From Acidobacteriota bacterium (GTDB taxonomy: Bacteria > Acidobacteriota > Terriglobia > Terriglobales > Acidobacteriaceae): a stretch of DNA of 64,000 nt. Location of the stretch: positions 53,192 through 117,191 of the forward strand of contig JAKAJO010000136.1 of NCBI GenBank assembly GCA_021813745.1, read 5' to 3'. The notes beneath the pieces are model-generated. The model did no database searches, was not told the origin of the DNA, and saw only the letters and a list, made by a program, of their open reading frames with translations. Position numbers and translations under genes: made by a program. Of the stretch, positions 63,991 through 64,000 are shown in pieces; within the stretch, counting starts at the first letter, position 1; each line of letters opens with the position of its first letter.

Positions 63991-64000
63991 CCCTCCCTGA

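Overview
The window looks like chromosome from an Acidobacteriota bacterium, probably Acidobacteriaceae/Terriglobia. This rests on gene content (YncE-phosphoesterase fusions, tandem DUF507 genes, an extended Hfq-like protein, YXWGXW and DUF2393 proteins, many secreted hypotheticals) and on the high GC of most of the window. It is not a database result. I saw no rRNA, tRNA, CRISPR array or intact insertion sequence.

The striking part is roughly 1-21.4 kb, which reads as one fluoride-response superlocus. Four separate copies of the crcB-motif (fluoride) riboswitch fold can be recognised: two back to back between 1.67 and 1.97 kb, one squeezed between eno and a dynamin-like gene (19.46-19.53 kb), and one ahead of eno (21.27-21.35 kb). 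In all four the 3' strand of the aptamer pseudoknot can instead pair with a purine-rich Shine-Dalgarno, which predicts translational control. They govern: (i) a MutS-like ATPase, leftward; (ii) a rightward operon for a complex-I/Hyf-like membrane complex with two tandem 714-residue antiporter-like subunits, whose 'hydrogenase' large subunit has lost all four NiFe cysteines (an Ehr-type complex); (iii) a leftward operon of enolase, dynamin-like GTPase, CrcB fluoride channel, zinc-site DUF6062-like protein, two DUF190 proteins, a second dynamin-like GTPase, a zinc-ribbon/HEAT protein and small unknowns. Fluoride export, replacement of a fluoride-sensitive glycolytic enzyme, DNA maintenance, ion/energy coupling and membrane remodelling thus sit under one ligand. 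Base composition is lower in GC than in the rest of the window, and the right edge (21.4-21.9 kb) carries a broken regulator, which suggests an acquired island.

From 22 to 42.7 kb is ordinary GC-rich housekeeping and envelope sequence: DUF507 pair, 2Fe-2S ferredoxin-like protein, recJ, YXWGXW and outer-membrane proteins, tmk, secA, a TonB-domain protein, CYTH protein, threonylcarbamoyl-AMP synthase, Hfq-like protein, cytochrome P450 plus holB, a membrane protein/XRE regulator pair with a palindromic operator, a glycine-zipper protein, and an ABC exporter. An AT-richer islet with small unknown genes and REP-like hairpins lies at 42.7-43.9 kb.

From 43.9 to 64 kb come nfo, a Tat-exported Gfo/Idh/MocA oxidoreductase, a YncE/phosphoesterase fusion, an amino-sugar pair (nagA and an N-acetylglucosamine kinase-like gene, convergent), an ENPP-type phosphodiesterase, a monohaem cytochrome c, a GH27 alpha-galactosidase, a thioredoxin-fold protein, proline dehydrogenase, an HD hydrolase, hemE-hemH, an AbrB-Doc toxin-antitoxin module with a palindromic operator, an OmpA-family protein with a strong terminator, and a DUF2393 protein at the right edge.
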